Notes: generated from the letters alone by a model not told the origin. A stretch of DNA of 64,000 nucleotides from Aquatica leii (GCA_035610365.1 CM069436.1:87545912-87609911), one strand, 5' to 3'. Counted from the stretch's first letter, positions 9,401-21,345 are shown. A program made the numbers and translations.

Positions 9401-10390
9401 GTATTACTATCACAGTATCCGCAGACAATAGACGCGATCTAGAGGCAAAATCACGACAGTGTCTGGACATTCTGACTCGCTGGGCTGCCAACAACAAACT
9501 AACAGTCTCAGCTGACAAGACCATAAGTATATGGTTTTTGGCTCTCCGTTGTCGAGAAATCTCACAGTTCGACTAAACGATATTCCAGTCCGAAAGGTTT
9601 TCGAATTCAAATACCTCGGACTATTGCTGGATTACAAACTGAGCTTCGTCAAACACTGTTCCTATGTGGTTAACAAGTGTAGGAGTGTCTAGCACTTGTT
9701 CTACAAGTATTCTCGTCGTAAATAGAACCTACATAGGAAATCATTAGTGACCATTTTCAATAGTACAGTCATTCCCATGCTCACATATGGCTTAGACGTT
9801 TGCTACCATAGACTAAAACATATCTACAGTCCTTATTTCTTTGTACGATCCTCGGGGCATATCCCAGACAGCACACTGACATCACATGACGACATTGACA
9901 CGTTTTAATGACGTCTAGTACGCAATTTAGACGTCAATAAAACGTAAATGTGCTGCCTGGGATCGTACAGTTCTTATCGATTCTTTATGCATCGCGGCAA
10001 AATATCCCCGTTTTTAGACCAGTAAGTTTCGACCGCAGATTTTCCTTCCTTTTCGGCCGTCAATCGTCATCTTAAGATTTTGATCTTAGATGAATTACAG
10101 CGGCTGTAGATACATCCCATAAGGGGCGTAACGCATATTCTATGATACCCAATATCCTAAACTGGATCAACATGTTCTACGATCCGGGACGAGCGGCCGT
10201 CCAAATTCTGACACGTGTGGTGTTCTTGATACCCCGTCACATAGGATTCTCGCTTGTTGGGAGTTCAATGATGACCGGAATACCCTAAGAACCAGAGTGA
10301 ACCCGTTTCCCGATTCCTCCATGTCCATCTTTAGACTTGTGTCCGACGTTAACGATTTCATTGTATCGTCTACGACGGAGTCGAGTATTT
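6440..10390 (+). mobile_element. Degenerate R1-clade LINE (gag, AP-endonuclease, reverse transcriptase)
   Basis: Order of recognisable pieces: gag N-part (about 6560-6660), gag core ending PRISITDVPSNLSSEQL (6963-7215), endonuclease (7285-7864, with IIIAGDFNSKSPLWHS and KKDHRLIRFDLT), spacer (8290-8460, VPWWNP-like), RT start (8630-8800, SRIPKNKVPGLDKVHS), RT core (8987-9340, HPSQYGFVPGKSTTDTI, CIFIDIFRGFNNIWWP, GGPQSSVFG), then the thumb (9560-9650, KVFEFKYLGLLLDYKLSF). Gag runs directly into the middle of the endonuclease (DNDIDILLN then a stop, then EPYVYRS), so the zinc knuckles and endonuclease start are deleted. Many stops and frameshifts show it is dead. R1 elements usually target 28S rDNA, but this clade also has non-rDNA members; no rDNA is seen here. 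Confidence 0.85.
9862..9962. mobile_element. Short inverted-repeat element (MITE-like) within the R1 copy
   Basis: TCCCAGACAGCACA at the left end and TGTGCTGCCTGGGA at the right end are inverted repeats with one mismatch, about 101 bp apart. Internal GACGTC-containing arms (around 9911-9935) are also inverted. A further outward match, GTACGATCC at 9843 versus GGATCGTAC at 9959-9967, extends the symmetry. No coding capacity. Confidence 0.55.
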
Positions 10391-12260
10391 ATTTAGTTAT
10401 TTAATTGCATTTTAGAGTATTTTATTTTGATTATTTTTAGTTTTACTAACATTTTCAATTTCTTTTTAGCCGTAGCTGACTTGACTAACTGACCTTATCA
10501 TGTCCATTACAATAATGTTTCCTTTTCCCGCCTACTTGGTTTCTAGCCTAAGAAGCGAGAATAAGTCGAAAGGTAGGTGCCTCGCGGAACCTCGTGCTCT
10601 CTAAGCACGAACCTGTAATGTGTAGCTTATCCAACTCGTCTAAAGAGATCATCCTTCATCTCGAAATTTATATCCTAAATCGTTCAATCCTCTATATGTG
10701 GCGAAATTGAACCAAGCAAGGTCGGGTAATTGGTGGGTCCACTTCCTCCTCCTCCTCCACTTTGACGGGCTTTAAACTATTAAAAACAATAACCGAGTAG
10801 TACTGCATAGAAGAAGATGCGAAAACCACGCTGCCGCGGCTACACCCTTCAACAGAACTAAACAGTATAAGATATCAATGTCGTTGTCGGAGTAGAAATT
10901 CATAGCTTTGAAAGTCGCAACTCGTGAATTGCGAAAATTCACTAGCGCAAGCCTCAAAGTTAATTGAGTGTTTTTAATTTCATAATTGGTATTTGCAATG
11001 TTGGCGTCGAGCCGTTTCATATATGCTAGCCAAGTATTTGATGGTCATAACGAACACAGTTTGTGCATGAAAAGTTTCACTCAGTGTTAGGACATGTCTT
11101 AGTCTCGTGTTCTTCAGCACAATGGCTGCACTGTATGTTATTTTTACGGTCTGTGGCCACACTTTTAACAGTTGAAGCAACGCGTAACACGGATATTATT
11201 ATTGATCCTGCACGCAAAAAGAATTTTCGGACTTCTGGTGCGACTTCCAAATACAGTGACAGTTTACTTTGTTACGAGGATCAAAGTGGAGTTGGACATA
11301 AATTGCTGATAGACAAGATGTATTATTTTGTCGGAAACATCGTCGAAATTGTGTGAAATGATAGCCTCCCCTTCTCAGCGGAAAAGTTCGCAGGAATGTT
11401 GAGGATTGAAACACACGAGGTAAGGATTTACCGTGCGGTTTGACGACGAGACCGTTTTTTTTAAGAACGGCCGTAGGGATTTTTCTCTAGTCTTTTCGCT
11501 CGGATTTAAGCATTTTCATTAAAGTAGTCTTTGTTTTGTCAGCTGTCTTCAACGGAGAATCAGGTTCGGAGACAATAACAACAGTCGAACGAGGACCAGG
11601 GGCGACTATTTTACCAAAAGGAACTTATTTGACCCTATCTGCTTTAAATCGGGCTGCTTGGGCGTACGATATAAAGGAGTAGAAACTGCAGCAGATGTGG
11701 CGGTAACAAATTGCAAGGCTGTTTGTACGCGTGACGCGACAGGAAACAATGGTTTTTCGAAAAGTCTGCTGACTAGGTCGATCATTTTGGATTGTTTTGA
11801 CAGGGTGATTTTACAGACAAAAATGATGTTAGTGAAGAGCATAACAACAGTATCGAAGACTCTTCGATGTTGTCAGGTAAGGACTCGTCAAGAATAAAAA
11901 CAACGTCGTCGCCTTCACTGTCAAGGTAGGTTTGGCCACGTGGCGATACAGACGTTGCCAAGGAACTGCTTCACAATCATCTCTCGTTGAACTATAGAAG
12001 AGGTTGATGGAGGCGAGGTAGAGCGCAATGCTCGGGGAGTGCCGGCTAGAAAGATTGTGCCAGACACTTACCCTTTTAACTGTGCACAGAATCTTATTGC
12101 CTAAAAGAATGAACTTATTCCCTGCACTTCATTGCCCACGTTTCACCTCGTGGAGGCAAGGGTCTGAAGCTTCGTGGAAAAGAACTACTAAACTACACGC
12201 AAAATAAATACTAAATTACGTCCTTTGGCTTTTTTAATTTCAGATATCACCGTCCACGTG
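10391..12260. other. Decayed, unassigned repeat sequence
   Basis: No gene is recognised. The first few hundred bases may be the R1 3' end. Around 11,520-12,050 a plus-strand frame with many acidic and serine residues is broken repeatedly. The last 50 bases resemble the LTR end at 5.4 kb. I cannot assign a family. Confidence 0.3.
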
Positions 12261-12291
12261 ATCATACTACTTTGTATAATTGTTTTAAAAA

Positions 12292-12297
12292 TTTATT
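12292..12297 (-). terminator. Poly(A) signal of PPIH
   Basis: AATAAA on the minus strand about 76 nt after the PPIH stop codon. Confidence 0.6.
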
Positions 12298-12372
12298 TCA
12301 ATAATTGTACAGTATTTTACTCAATGACGTTATAAAATATAAGAAACTTATACTATAGGTGTGCACTTAAAA

Positions 12373-13021
12373 CTACATTTGTCCACATTGTATGATAGTA
12401 ACAGGAATTTTAGGTTTATTATTTGGTCCCGTAGGAACATTCTCAATTTTGCGCATTACTAATAATCCATCTATAACTTTACCGAAAACTACATGTTTCC
12501 CATCCAAGAAATTACACTTTGCACACGTAATAAAAAATTGACATCCGTTTGTGTCCTTTCCACTATTCGCCATGGATAGTAATCCAGGTGCGTCATGTTT
12601 AAGACTAAAATTTTCATCACAAAACGTTGCTCCACTATAGATACTCATAACCCCAGTTCCGTCTCCCTAAAACAAACAATAATTTACAATTTAAAAACCA
12701 TCGCAACTTACATTAACAAAATCTCCACCCTGAATCATAAAATCTTTTATAACACGATGAAAAGTGGCTCCTTTATATCCGATTGGAACACCATCTCTTC
12801 TGTGTTCTCCCGTACAAAACTGGCGAAAGTTTTCACTGGTTTTTGGTACAATATCAGCATATAATTCGAAAATCATACGACCGATTTCCTAAAAGCCTTC
12901 GGTAAGAAAATGTTACATAGTATCTAAAGTAACTTACTGTGGTGCCCACAGATATGTCTAAGAACACCACCGGATTTGTTGGATTTTTTAACTGAGCTTG
13001 TATTTGTGTCCAAGAAGGCAT
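12373..13021 (-). CDS. PPIH: Peptidyl-prolyl cis-trans isomerase H (cyclophilin H), three exons
   Basis: Exons 13021-12938, 12888-12712 and 12666-12373 (minus) join in frame to 184 aa; introns are 49 and 45 bp with GT-AG ends. Human PPIH is similar in length (about 177 aa). The enzyme isomerises Xaa-Pro bonds and in other animals binds the U4/U6 snRNP proteins PRPF3/PRPF4 in the nucleus. Seen: [29 protein letters not shown] (catalytic Arg73, Phe78, Met79, Gln81), [18 protein letters not shown] and the PPIH-typical tail [12 protein letters not shown]. At the position of the cyclosporin-contact Trp (CypA W121) it has Phe ([13 protein letters not shown]). The ATG at 13021 gives [20 protein letters not shown], a normal PPIH start. 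Same strand as the unidentified exon at 3.9 kb, but unrelated. Confidence 0.94.
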
Positions 13022-14930
13022 TTTCGCTTATGAATTATTTACCGATTTTGTATTTCTAACCTTAAAAATCTGTTTACAAAAATCGTCTAAGTCTTTATAT
13101 ACACAGTGCGTAGAAGTAAGTTTATAATCTTATAGTTTTTAAGTTTAGTTTTAATGCGGTTTTTGATCTAAATTATGACTTTAATTTTCTGGAAAGTAAA
13201 AGAAATATTTTATGAATCGCTAATAACGTTATAATAAATTTTTTCGCTATTACTACTAAACTTGTGAAGCTTTTAAAATAAGTATTTTGATTGATTATAT
13301 TTTTATATCTATACATCGTAAGCACCGTGTATAATTTTGGTTTCGTGTAGAAATAATTAGAAAAACACCTTTACGCAAAAATCGATTTTACCTCTTTTTG
13401 CAAAATTCATGCTCTTACGTCAACACAATACAAGTAATATTTAATTTCGTTTTGAATAATTTAAATAATTTTAGGTTTCTATAAGCATTTATCTACTTTT
13501 TTACACTTATCCAGAAGATGTCGCTTTTAGAACATAGATAAAGAACAAAATAACATATTGCGGAAACTAATATTGATATTAAGAGCATTCGTCGTTAGTG
13601 CATCCAAATAGGATAATGACACAAATTTCTTCCGCATCGATGCGTTCTTATCGACTTTTCCACTTACTATGTTTTTCCACCCTTCGACTTAGGTATCGCC
13701 ACTCACATTCGGCGAATATTGACAAATATCGTTTGTCGCAGTTAGTTTCGACCCTATAAGTACTTTCGCCCGTAATTAATATTAATGATTGATAGTTGCG
13801 CAGACTTGACGAGAGACGTCGCTCTCCCTACACCTTATTTGTTGCTCTTTAAACCTGTTGATATGCTGCAGAACTTCTTAAGTCGCGGACGAGTTTTAAC
13901 GTGTATTTCTTGTGTTGGTGATTTGTGATTAATTAAAATTAACGTGTAATCCGTTGTTTAACCGACAAGTTAATTTAGACTATAATTAATTCGAAAACGC
14001 TCGCTAACGGTTAGGTGGTAAGTTTCACTTTTATTATTTAAATTTTTTTTTGGAATTCCAATGATTTTTTTACGACTAAGATACGGAAGAGATAAACAAT
14101 GTTATCGATGTTTATCCTTGCTAATACCATATTTCGTAACCATATCATTTTACAAATGCAACAAGCCAAATATCAATTTTGCACGCTTGCATTTTTATCA
14201 TCGTTTTATTTAAAGAAAATTAAAACTATATTTTGCTAATTAACGCGCGTCTATTTCTTCGAATTTTACTGGCAGATAGTCAAAATTGAACTAAAGATAC
14301 TTGTTTAAAGGGACTTAACATCTGCAGATACACAAATTAAATTTGAATTTTTAATGGAGCAGGTTTTTTCGGGTACAAGTGCAAGTACACGAACAAATTA
14401 GTTTTTTTTTATTGAAGTTTAAATAAAAGTAAGTTTTTCGCGTTGCGAATAATTTTGCTATGATGGCCGTTCTGAAAGTAACCTGTCGTTTTGTTTTTGT
14501 TTTCTCGACCATTATTAGACAACTCGATTAGAGCCAGCTTCTAATTGCGAAAAAGATGCTGCTTGTTTGTATTTATATAATGTGGGTCAAAAACAGTTTT
14601 TTTATTCAGTACAAGTGGCCTTTTTTAAGAGAATTTTTCTTGAGCTAAAATGAAGTGATAAGACTGTGGACATTTTAATGTTAGGAAAATTCCAAAATTG
14701 TCATTTATTATATTGAGAATACCTATGCCAGTTAACGATATATTTCAATCGAAATTTTGAGATAAAAGGCTGCAAATTAAGGGACGAAACAAAAATGTTT
14801 AAAAATCATAAGCAGAATGATTTATGAACTCTTTTCACACACATTTTTTCACTTATTAATAAAAAAAGTTATAAAAATTTTAATTTTTAAATTTTAAAAT
14901 AGGAAATTCTTCACGACGAACGAACTGAAA
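13022..14930. other. Intergenic DNA with a possible untranslated first exon near 13.8-14.0 kb
   Basis: No coding sequence is recognised. The first few hundred bases probably include the PPIH promoter. Around 13,780-14,017 the sequence is less AT-rich and ends in a strong plus-strand donor (GGTG then GTAAGT at 14,018), which looks like a 5'-UTR exon. No matching downstream exon was found, so this is weak. Confidence 0.25.
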
Positions 14931-14934
14931 ATAA

Positions 14935-15335
14935 AAAAAGGCGAAACTCGACACCCAACACAGATTCTTCTCTTCTTCTCAGTCTCCGTCTACCATGCTT
15001 TCTACCCATCTGTGAGTAATAGGCCTCTTCTAGTCGCTTCCACTCTTCTCGTTTTAATGCTCTTCTTCTCCATGTTAGACCTGCTGTGCTTTGGATGCGA
15101 TTTGGATGTCGTCTGCCCGTCTTTGCTGTGATATTTCTCGCTCTCTTCTGACCATCGACGGGCGCTATTGTTCTATTCTAGCGTTTTCTGTGTTGATCAT
15201 TATTTTGGTTTTTGCTTTGTACATGTTTAGTCCAACTTTTGTTGATTTTGTGATTCCGTGGATTGCCATTTTGTTCCCATCTCAAATGTTTTTGAGGGCT
15301 GTGATGAAGATCCTAGAGGGTTATTACATGTCGTT
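14935..15335 (-). mobile_element. RTE-type LINE, 5'-truncated 3' end
   Basis: On the minus strand, frames give KVGLNMYKAKTKIM, RRADDIQIASKAQQV and WRRRALKREEWKRLEEAYYSQ. These are the order and flavour of the C-terminal end of RTE-like reverse transcriptases (K-VGL-hN-x-KTK, then W-DDI, then W-LEEA). Frames are shifted between the pieces, so the copy is dead. Only the last roughly 400 bp is present, as expected for 5' truncation. Confidence 0.6.
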
Positions 15336-15359
15336 ATTTACGTATTTGCTATAAATCAT

Positions 15360-16440
15360 AATTCGAAGTAAAATTTGCGCCGTCGACTGCACTGTTATCA
15401 ATGCGTAATTGAAATCGGGGGAAAAGCGCGACGAAAGAAATTTTTACTTGGTCATTTGTACTTGGTTTTTGATGCGATCGCTTGATTGTTCATAACGCTT
15501 TCCGCTAAATCGTAAGTAATTCTTCTTTATATTTAAATATTATCGTTGGTTATTCCCTTACGTTTTAGCAATAACGCTGTATAAGGATTGGGAAATTTTC
15601 TGACAGAATTAAGCGATTTAGTAGATTATATCAGCGGTTGCAGGAAACATTACTTAAATGCTATAAAATTTCTTTTACCGAGTCTTCTAGGGTGTAAGAC
15701 GGTTTTACCTCAACAGTTCGTAATAGAGGGACTTCTGCTTCTTGCTGTTCATAGAGATAATAATCCAATAACTTCCTGATGCTTATTTGGTGAAATTTTT
15801 ATATGGTAATTACTGTCTCGAGTCTGAAGCAAACCAATGTACAAGTATCGTATTGGGAAACCACATTCTTATTTGTAAACTTTACTTTCAGTCGTTATTT
15901 TTAAAGTATCGTAACATTTATGTAATACAGCTGTTGTGTGTACACTGACGTAATACTCGTCAAGTTTCTTTGAATCAATTTGATTATAATTAAGCCAGAT
16001 TTAGGCACACACTCGTCGTACGTAAGTTTACCTACTACCCATTTTGTCGACTATAAATACCCAAGCGTAGTGATTGTTACTAAATACAATTATCGATTCG
16101 TATTGTGACACGACTGTAGGTAAGTTAATTATTTGATTGATCTAGTTCGGTGATTACTAATCATTTTTATTGCTATTAAAACTAAACGAAAAAGTGGCAG
16201 TTCGTTCATTATCTTGTTTACTATAAAAGTCTTTAAATTTTTATAATTGGTGTTACATAGATTAGTATAGTACATGTTATCGTTAACTGGGATATCTTTA
16301 TAATTCTGATTGATATATTTTTTCGTAGAATCTTTCGAATTATTTTCGTGTATTTTTCTATTTTATAATTCTTTCCTATCTTTGTCATAGATAGATAGCA
16401 TTGGGGGTTTAAATATAGGTCGTCATAGGATCTTCACGTT
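15360..16440. other. Noncoding stretch with a candidate TATA promoter and donor site
   Basis: TATAAATA at 16,052-16,059 is followed about 60 nt later by a consensus donor (CTGTAG then GTAAGT at 16,120). The layout resembles a short untranslated first exon of an insect gene, but no initiator motif and no coding exon were found. The rest shows nothing recognisable. Confidence 0.25.
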
Positions 16441-16479
16441 TTTGTTCTTTTTGATTGTTTCTAGTGCTTGTTTTTTTGC

Positions 16480-17035
16480 TTGCTATTTTCGTTTATAGGA
16501 AATACTTACAAAATAAACGAGCGGAATGGCTATTAAATATATTTAAGAAAATACGAGAAACAGAAGAACATGACTCAGACTGTAGAATTATAGAGATATA
16601 TGGATATCCTCCACAACTATTAACTATTTACCAAAATAATAGAAAAAAACTGGAAAATATCAAAAACGAACTCGAAGAAGAACAAGCAGATTGTAAGAGA
16701 GGAAGATTAACACCATAATATACACAGTTTAAAGATTATAACAAAAAAGAAAGAAGAAAAAGGACTAGAATTATTTTCTTACATACTTTCTACTTTACTA
16801 TTTTATACACCTAAAAGCTGCTTTTGACTTACTATGGTAATATGGGACTGTCTTAATCTGCTAGAAATTCCAATTAAACTACTAATGGTGATAAACAACA
16901 TATATAAAACAGTAAATAACATAGTCATACTAAGTAGACAAGAATCAGGTAATATTAAAATAAAAGTAGAAATAAAACAAGGAGGCAGTCTAAACTCGCT
17001 ACTGTTTATAATAATTATGACCAAATTCTAATAGC
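16480..17035 (+). mobile_element. LINE reverse transcriptase, left part (split by a Penelope-like element)
   Basis: Plus-strand pieces in shifting frames: ELEEEQADCKRGRLTP (fingers, compare EQ-GF-R-STQDH of LINE RTs), VIWDCLNLLEIPIKLLMVINNIYKTVNN, and IKQGGSLNSLLFIIIMTKF (the V-QG-LSPLLF motif). The frame then stops where minus-strand Penelope sequence begins. The catalytic YADD segment is absent. Confidence 0.65.
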
Positions 17036-17039
17036 GAAG

Positions 17040-18545
17040 GTTTGAGCGAAGGCTTCCAAGGCAGGAGTCTATACTAAGATTAGAATGTCTTTTGGGTTTG
17101 GACCCTGTCATTGTTGTAACCGAAGTTACCAACGTTTTGCCCAGTTTCGTAAAGGGTTTCAGCAGGGCGTGAAAATGCAAACGCGATCTAACAAAGAACC
17201 ACTACAAAGCTAGCTAACTAACTTGTGGATCAAGCTAGATTCTAAACTCCATAGAAGTGACTTAAAAAGGTCGCGGTTTGTTGAACGCCACTCTGATTTG
17301 TTTACCGGGATCTCAAGAGGGGATAGTTCGAAACCATAGTCACGATAGAAGTTATTGGGGTGTTTGATGATTTCTATGCTTTCTCGGATTTTCGGATTGC
17401 AGAAAAATGGAGATTTTGCAATTACCAAAACGTTATTAAAATCTATATTGGGACCTGTAGTAAAATGATGGTCAAAAAGCGCAAATAACATTTATTTTTC
17501 TTATCCAACGGTCATGTTCTGAAATTCATGCCATGACGGAACGACCGATTTCACCGATGTTGACGAAATAAAGTTAACAAGGAGTTTGGTATACACCTTG
17601 AAATGAAAGTGTAGGAAATTTGTCTTTGGGAAAAGGAAGAATCCGGGAGATTTTGCCTGGCGACTTGAATATGGGTTTCATAGTATTCTTACGAAGAAGT
17701 TTCTTTATTTGATTTTTGACCTTATGAATGGAAGGTAAAAATGCCAATTTTGAATTGCATTTGGAAGGAGAAATGTTCTTAGGTACTTGATGTGGATGCA
17801 GACTATGCTTCATATAACCGTTGTTCACCAAGATTCTAGTAAGATGGCGGAGTTCCAAGTCTAGATTCTCAGGTTGGCAAATAGAAAAACCGCGATGAGC
17901 TAAAAGATTCAATAACAGAACCTTTTTGTGCAAGATGATGAGACAAAGCATGCAGGTATCTGTCTTTATGAGTGGGTTTGCGATAAACAGAGTGGAGAAG
18001 AGAACCCATAGCAGCCCCAGAATCTTGTTCGTAAAACTGGTTATCAAATTGGAAGCAAGTGGGTGATAAGCACTTATTAGTACGATGAACTAAACTTGTC
18101 ATGGTGATGATAGTAAGCGAATCTTTAATAGGCTTTGGTAAAAATTGAAGTGACATCAAAAATCACAAGAAGATCTTGGGGTTCAAGCTTTATAGTTTCC
18201 AAACGTTGTACAAAATGCTGAGAGTTAAGGATGTGAGAAGAGGTTTTTCCTTGTAAATTTGTAAAGAATGTTGGACCAGAACTTCGCTAGCTTGTGGGTA
18301 GGAGATAGTACTGACGATAAGCCGAAGAGGTAAATCTTGTTTTTGAACTTTTGGAAGTCCGTATAGAATAAGTGGTTTTGAATCTGAAGGGATAAGTTGA
18401 CGTTTAGCTTTAGGAAGTAGGTTAGAAGATCTGATGATTTGGCAGACCCCACGCTCAATCCCCGAAGTGGGATTACGAGTTGAAAGAGCTTACGTTTCTT
18501 CTGACGTAATAGAATAGATTTTGGCAGCGTAATTAGTTTGGTTCG
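17040..18545 (-). mobile_element. Penelope-like element (RT plus GIY-YIG endonuclease), degenerate
   Basis: Minus-strand order: RT pieces (18,360-18,225; PLRLIVSTIS-type motif, then SPTHKLAKFWSNIL), the TSLFTNIP-like stretch (about 18,140), SVYRKPTHKDRYLHALSHH (about 17,960), linker SICQPENLDLELRHL, then FPTLSFQGVYQTPC and a GIY-YIG-like remnant (GEIGRSVMA-ISEHDRW, about 17,500-17,570), and the C-terminal FTTGPNIDFN with IKHPNNFYRDYGFELSP (about 17,250-17,470). This domain order is specific to Penelope-like elements. Stops and frameshifts make it non-functional. It lies in opposite orientation between two parts of a plus-strand LINE. Confidence 0.85.
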
Positions 18546-18990
18546 AAACGACAGTAAGGTATATGACAAAATTAAGAACGTACGACACAGTAGTGATACC
18601 AGTATTAACATACACCACCGAAACGTGGACAAGTTAAAAAAAACTGAAAATTTTCGTAAATATTGTCAGAAAAATCAAGATGTATAGAAAACGAAATGAA
18701 GAAATAAGATAACGACGCAGCAATAATACATTATAGTGAAAATAGAATAAAAGCAGCTGAAATCTGAATAGTTTGGCGAAAAAGATAATACAAATTGACA
18801 ACGGAAGACAGGAAGACATAGAAAGAACTGGATGCAAAGAATGTAAGAAATCGAAAAAAACTTAGACAAAAGAAATTAAACATTTGCAGCAGACCGGACG
18901 AGGTGAAAAAGATGGGTTAATAAATTAGAAGAAACATAATCCGACACCCTTAAGTGTAAAAGGAAGAAAAAGAAGAAATTGTCAGGTCTA
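18546..18990 (+). mobile_element. LINE C-terminal region, right part of the split copy
   Basis: Reads about TKLRTYDTVVIPVLTYTTETWT then KKLKIFVNIVRKIKM, the classic LINE post-RT pattern (Y-T-IRPVLTY-ETW ... LKIFERK-LRKI). Same strand as the RT part at 16.5-17.0 kb, so both probably come from one element broken by the Penelope insertion, with the middle of the RT lost. Confidence 0.55.
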
Positions 18991-19059
18991 TGATTGTAAG
19001 AAATATTTCTTCTTTTTTTTTCTTTTTTTTAGTTATATTCTCAGTATTTTATCATTTGC

Positions 19060-19230
19060 GTTTCCTAGTTTCATTCTTTGTATTACTTTTTTTAGTTTTT
19101 CTATGTTTATATTTTCTAAGATTTCTTCATAGATTCCCACATCTTCTGTTGCGTTTCTAGGTATTTTTTTTTTATTATTCTCTTTATCCATTCCATTTTT
19201 GAGGAAGATTCTGATGATATTTCTCGTATG
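19060..19230 (-). mobile_element. LINE pre-RT fragment, minus strand
   Basis: The minus strand reads about EEILENINIEKLKKVIQRMKLGNANDKI, matching the conserved pre-RT motif of LINEs (ALKRMKNGKAPG-D-I). It is short and surrounded by T-rich low-complexity DNA (19,010-19,480). Possibly related to the neighbouring plus-strand LINE but inverted. Confidence 0.45.
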
Positions 19231-19489
19231 CTTTTCGTCTTTTTTCTTATACTAATTTCATTGTTAAATTTCTTTTGGTTGTGTATCTTTGCTTCTTTAA
19301 AGAGAGAGAGAGAGAGATTAAATCTCTCAATATGTTTTCCGTGTCATTTTTGTTTTTGATCCGTATGCTTTTTTATTTCAGATGAAGTATCATATGATTT
19401 ATTTTTTCTTCTTTTTGTCTTTGCACATTTGTATACTTTAATATTATTTCGGCTTTTCTTGCTTTACTATTTTGTCAATGATTGAAAAC

Positions 19490-21160
19490 CTATTTACTTT
19501 TATAATTATGTAGATAGAATGCCTCAAAGTATCCATTTTATTCTAAAATTTTGATTTAGTGTTTTCATTACCTGGATTAGAAACGCCACTAACAGTGAGT
19601 GAGACAGTGGGAATGGAATTTTATAGTCTTGATTGAGAGAACTATCTATTTCGGAGTTTTGTGCTGATTTTGAACCCTATAAAGACTAATATCAGTTTTC
19701 CTCTGAGCTTTCAGAATCTACTTCAAAAACTTTTTTTTGAAATTTTTTGAATCTTTTGTGTCTGTACTTGATATTTCTTGCTGGTTTGCTCTTGCAAAAT
19801 CATCTGTAGCAAAGCTGCATTTTTTCCTTTTAGTATATATTTTTACTAATCAGACTTGGCTAAACTTATGCAAAAATTGTTGCACTTCTATATTATGTCT
19901 GTTCTGTCTGTGCGAATGATCCTGAATATTAATTCGCACACTTTTTGTGAAAATCTGATTTAAAGTTACACTTGTTGATTAGGAATTAGGGCATACGCAA
20001 ATAAAATTTTTCGTCTCGATAATGATTTTAAATACGATGGCAGGATGAAAAGTAAAATAGATTTTTGTTTTACTTAAACTTGCATGAGGGAATTTATAGT
20101 ATTCTGAAAGTGTTAGATCTCACAACTTTACACTCTTTACACCAGTTACTCAAAAAATAAACAGTAAAACTTTTACCAATTCTAATAGATACTATAGAAA
20201 GTATTCATTAATCTCGCAATTAAGAAATAGTCGTGATTAGAAAACCACAATACTTCCCGTCTAGTATGTAATATCAATTTTTCGTGGTTGCTAATCGCCA
20301 CGAACAATTCCAATTATATCTATCCAATAGAAAATTTAATCAAAATTGTTTAAACTTATGATTTCAAGTAAGTAAATGTAATTGGTCCAAATTTAAATTA
20401 TTGTGTACTAGATGAGGTTTTTGTGTTTTATTTGAACGTTTTTTAACACACAGACACACAATTACGTGTTCGAAACTTTTACGGATACCTCAAATAGTGC
20501 ATAAACCTCATACCAAGATATCATTTCGATACAGGATTTTTGTTTGATAGGGCATTATGAATTTATAACGCGTCTATAATAATCCTAATAATCGCGTATC
20601 CTAGGCATTATAAGTTAATTGTAACGAAGTAAGAAATAATAGCTTTTTATGCACCAAGGGCGTTATTACGATGATTGCGCACGGAGAGCAACGTGATGCA
20701 GCCTGAGGGCCTCCGACTCTAAGGATTAATGCTGCTCGATAAGCGTAATGATCTAGTAACGCCAGTGGCGTATACAAGATTTTATTTGTTACTATATAAA
20801 ATAAAAGCTAAAAATGAATAATTACTATAATAGTTTGACGTCTAATTATTTATTTATCATTTTCCAATCACAACGAATGTGCAAAAATTGGTCAAATATG
20901 TTGAAAAAAAATGCACAAAAAGGAATAGAAAACTTGTTACCATCTAAATCCAAAAAAATATATATACAAAGAAATATCATTTTTGAGTACGTAATAAGAG
21001 GACATCGTTATTAGTCCATAACGCCCGGGTTGTTATGTATATGTTATGAGTAAAATATAACGAAGTAAAAAATATAAACTTATAAGGTGTTTTATTAGTG
21101 TGGCCGTTGACGCCCTTAAAAAAACCAAAACGAATTTTTCTTATCGATTTGAAGAAGGCT
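19490..21160. other. AT-rich intergenic DNA
   Basis: No coding exon, RNA gene or element recognised. A weak inverted similarity (GGCGTTATTACG near 20,668 and CGTAATGATCTAGTAACGCC near 20,745) in a GC-richer patch at 20,650-20,790 may be a decayed MITE, but the termini are unclear. Confidence 0.2.
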
Positions 21161-21169
21161 AAGCAACAA

Positions 21170-21345
21170 ATGCAGCTGATCCATGCTTTACCAACTTGAT
21201 TACTATCTGATTTGTTTCATACAACTTTTCTATCAATGATATAAGGTTCGGGACTCCTATTTCGTTAAGGACTATCCAGAATTGTAGCCATAAAACAAGA
21301 TCGAAAGCATTTTTATAATCGACGAAACGTAGTAGGATGACGTTT
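21170..21345 (-). mobile_element. Reverse transcriptase fragment next to the dynein 3' end
   Basis: The minus strand reads about FVDYKNAFDLVLWLQFWIVL then NEIGVPNLISLIEKLYE, the LINE RT palm motif (F-DYKKAFDSV) and the following helix. Only about 60 codons are left. It lies within about 350 bp beyond the dynein poly(A) signal. Confidence 0.65.

Noticed and set aside
18225..18869. Hydrophobic minus-strand frames resembling membrane proteins
   Set aside because: Low-complexity or out-of-frame readings of the Penelope element and of a plus-strand A-rich LINE tail.
19305..19320. (AG)n run next to a short ATTAAT dyad
   Set aside because: Very short simple repeat with no further context.
20650..20790. 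GC-richer patch with weak inverted similarity
   Set aside because: Arms match poorly and no target duplication or clear ends were found.
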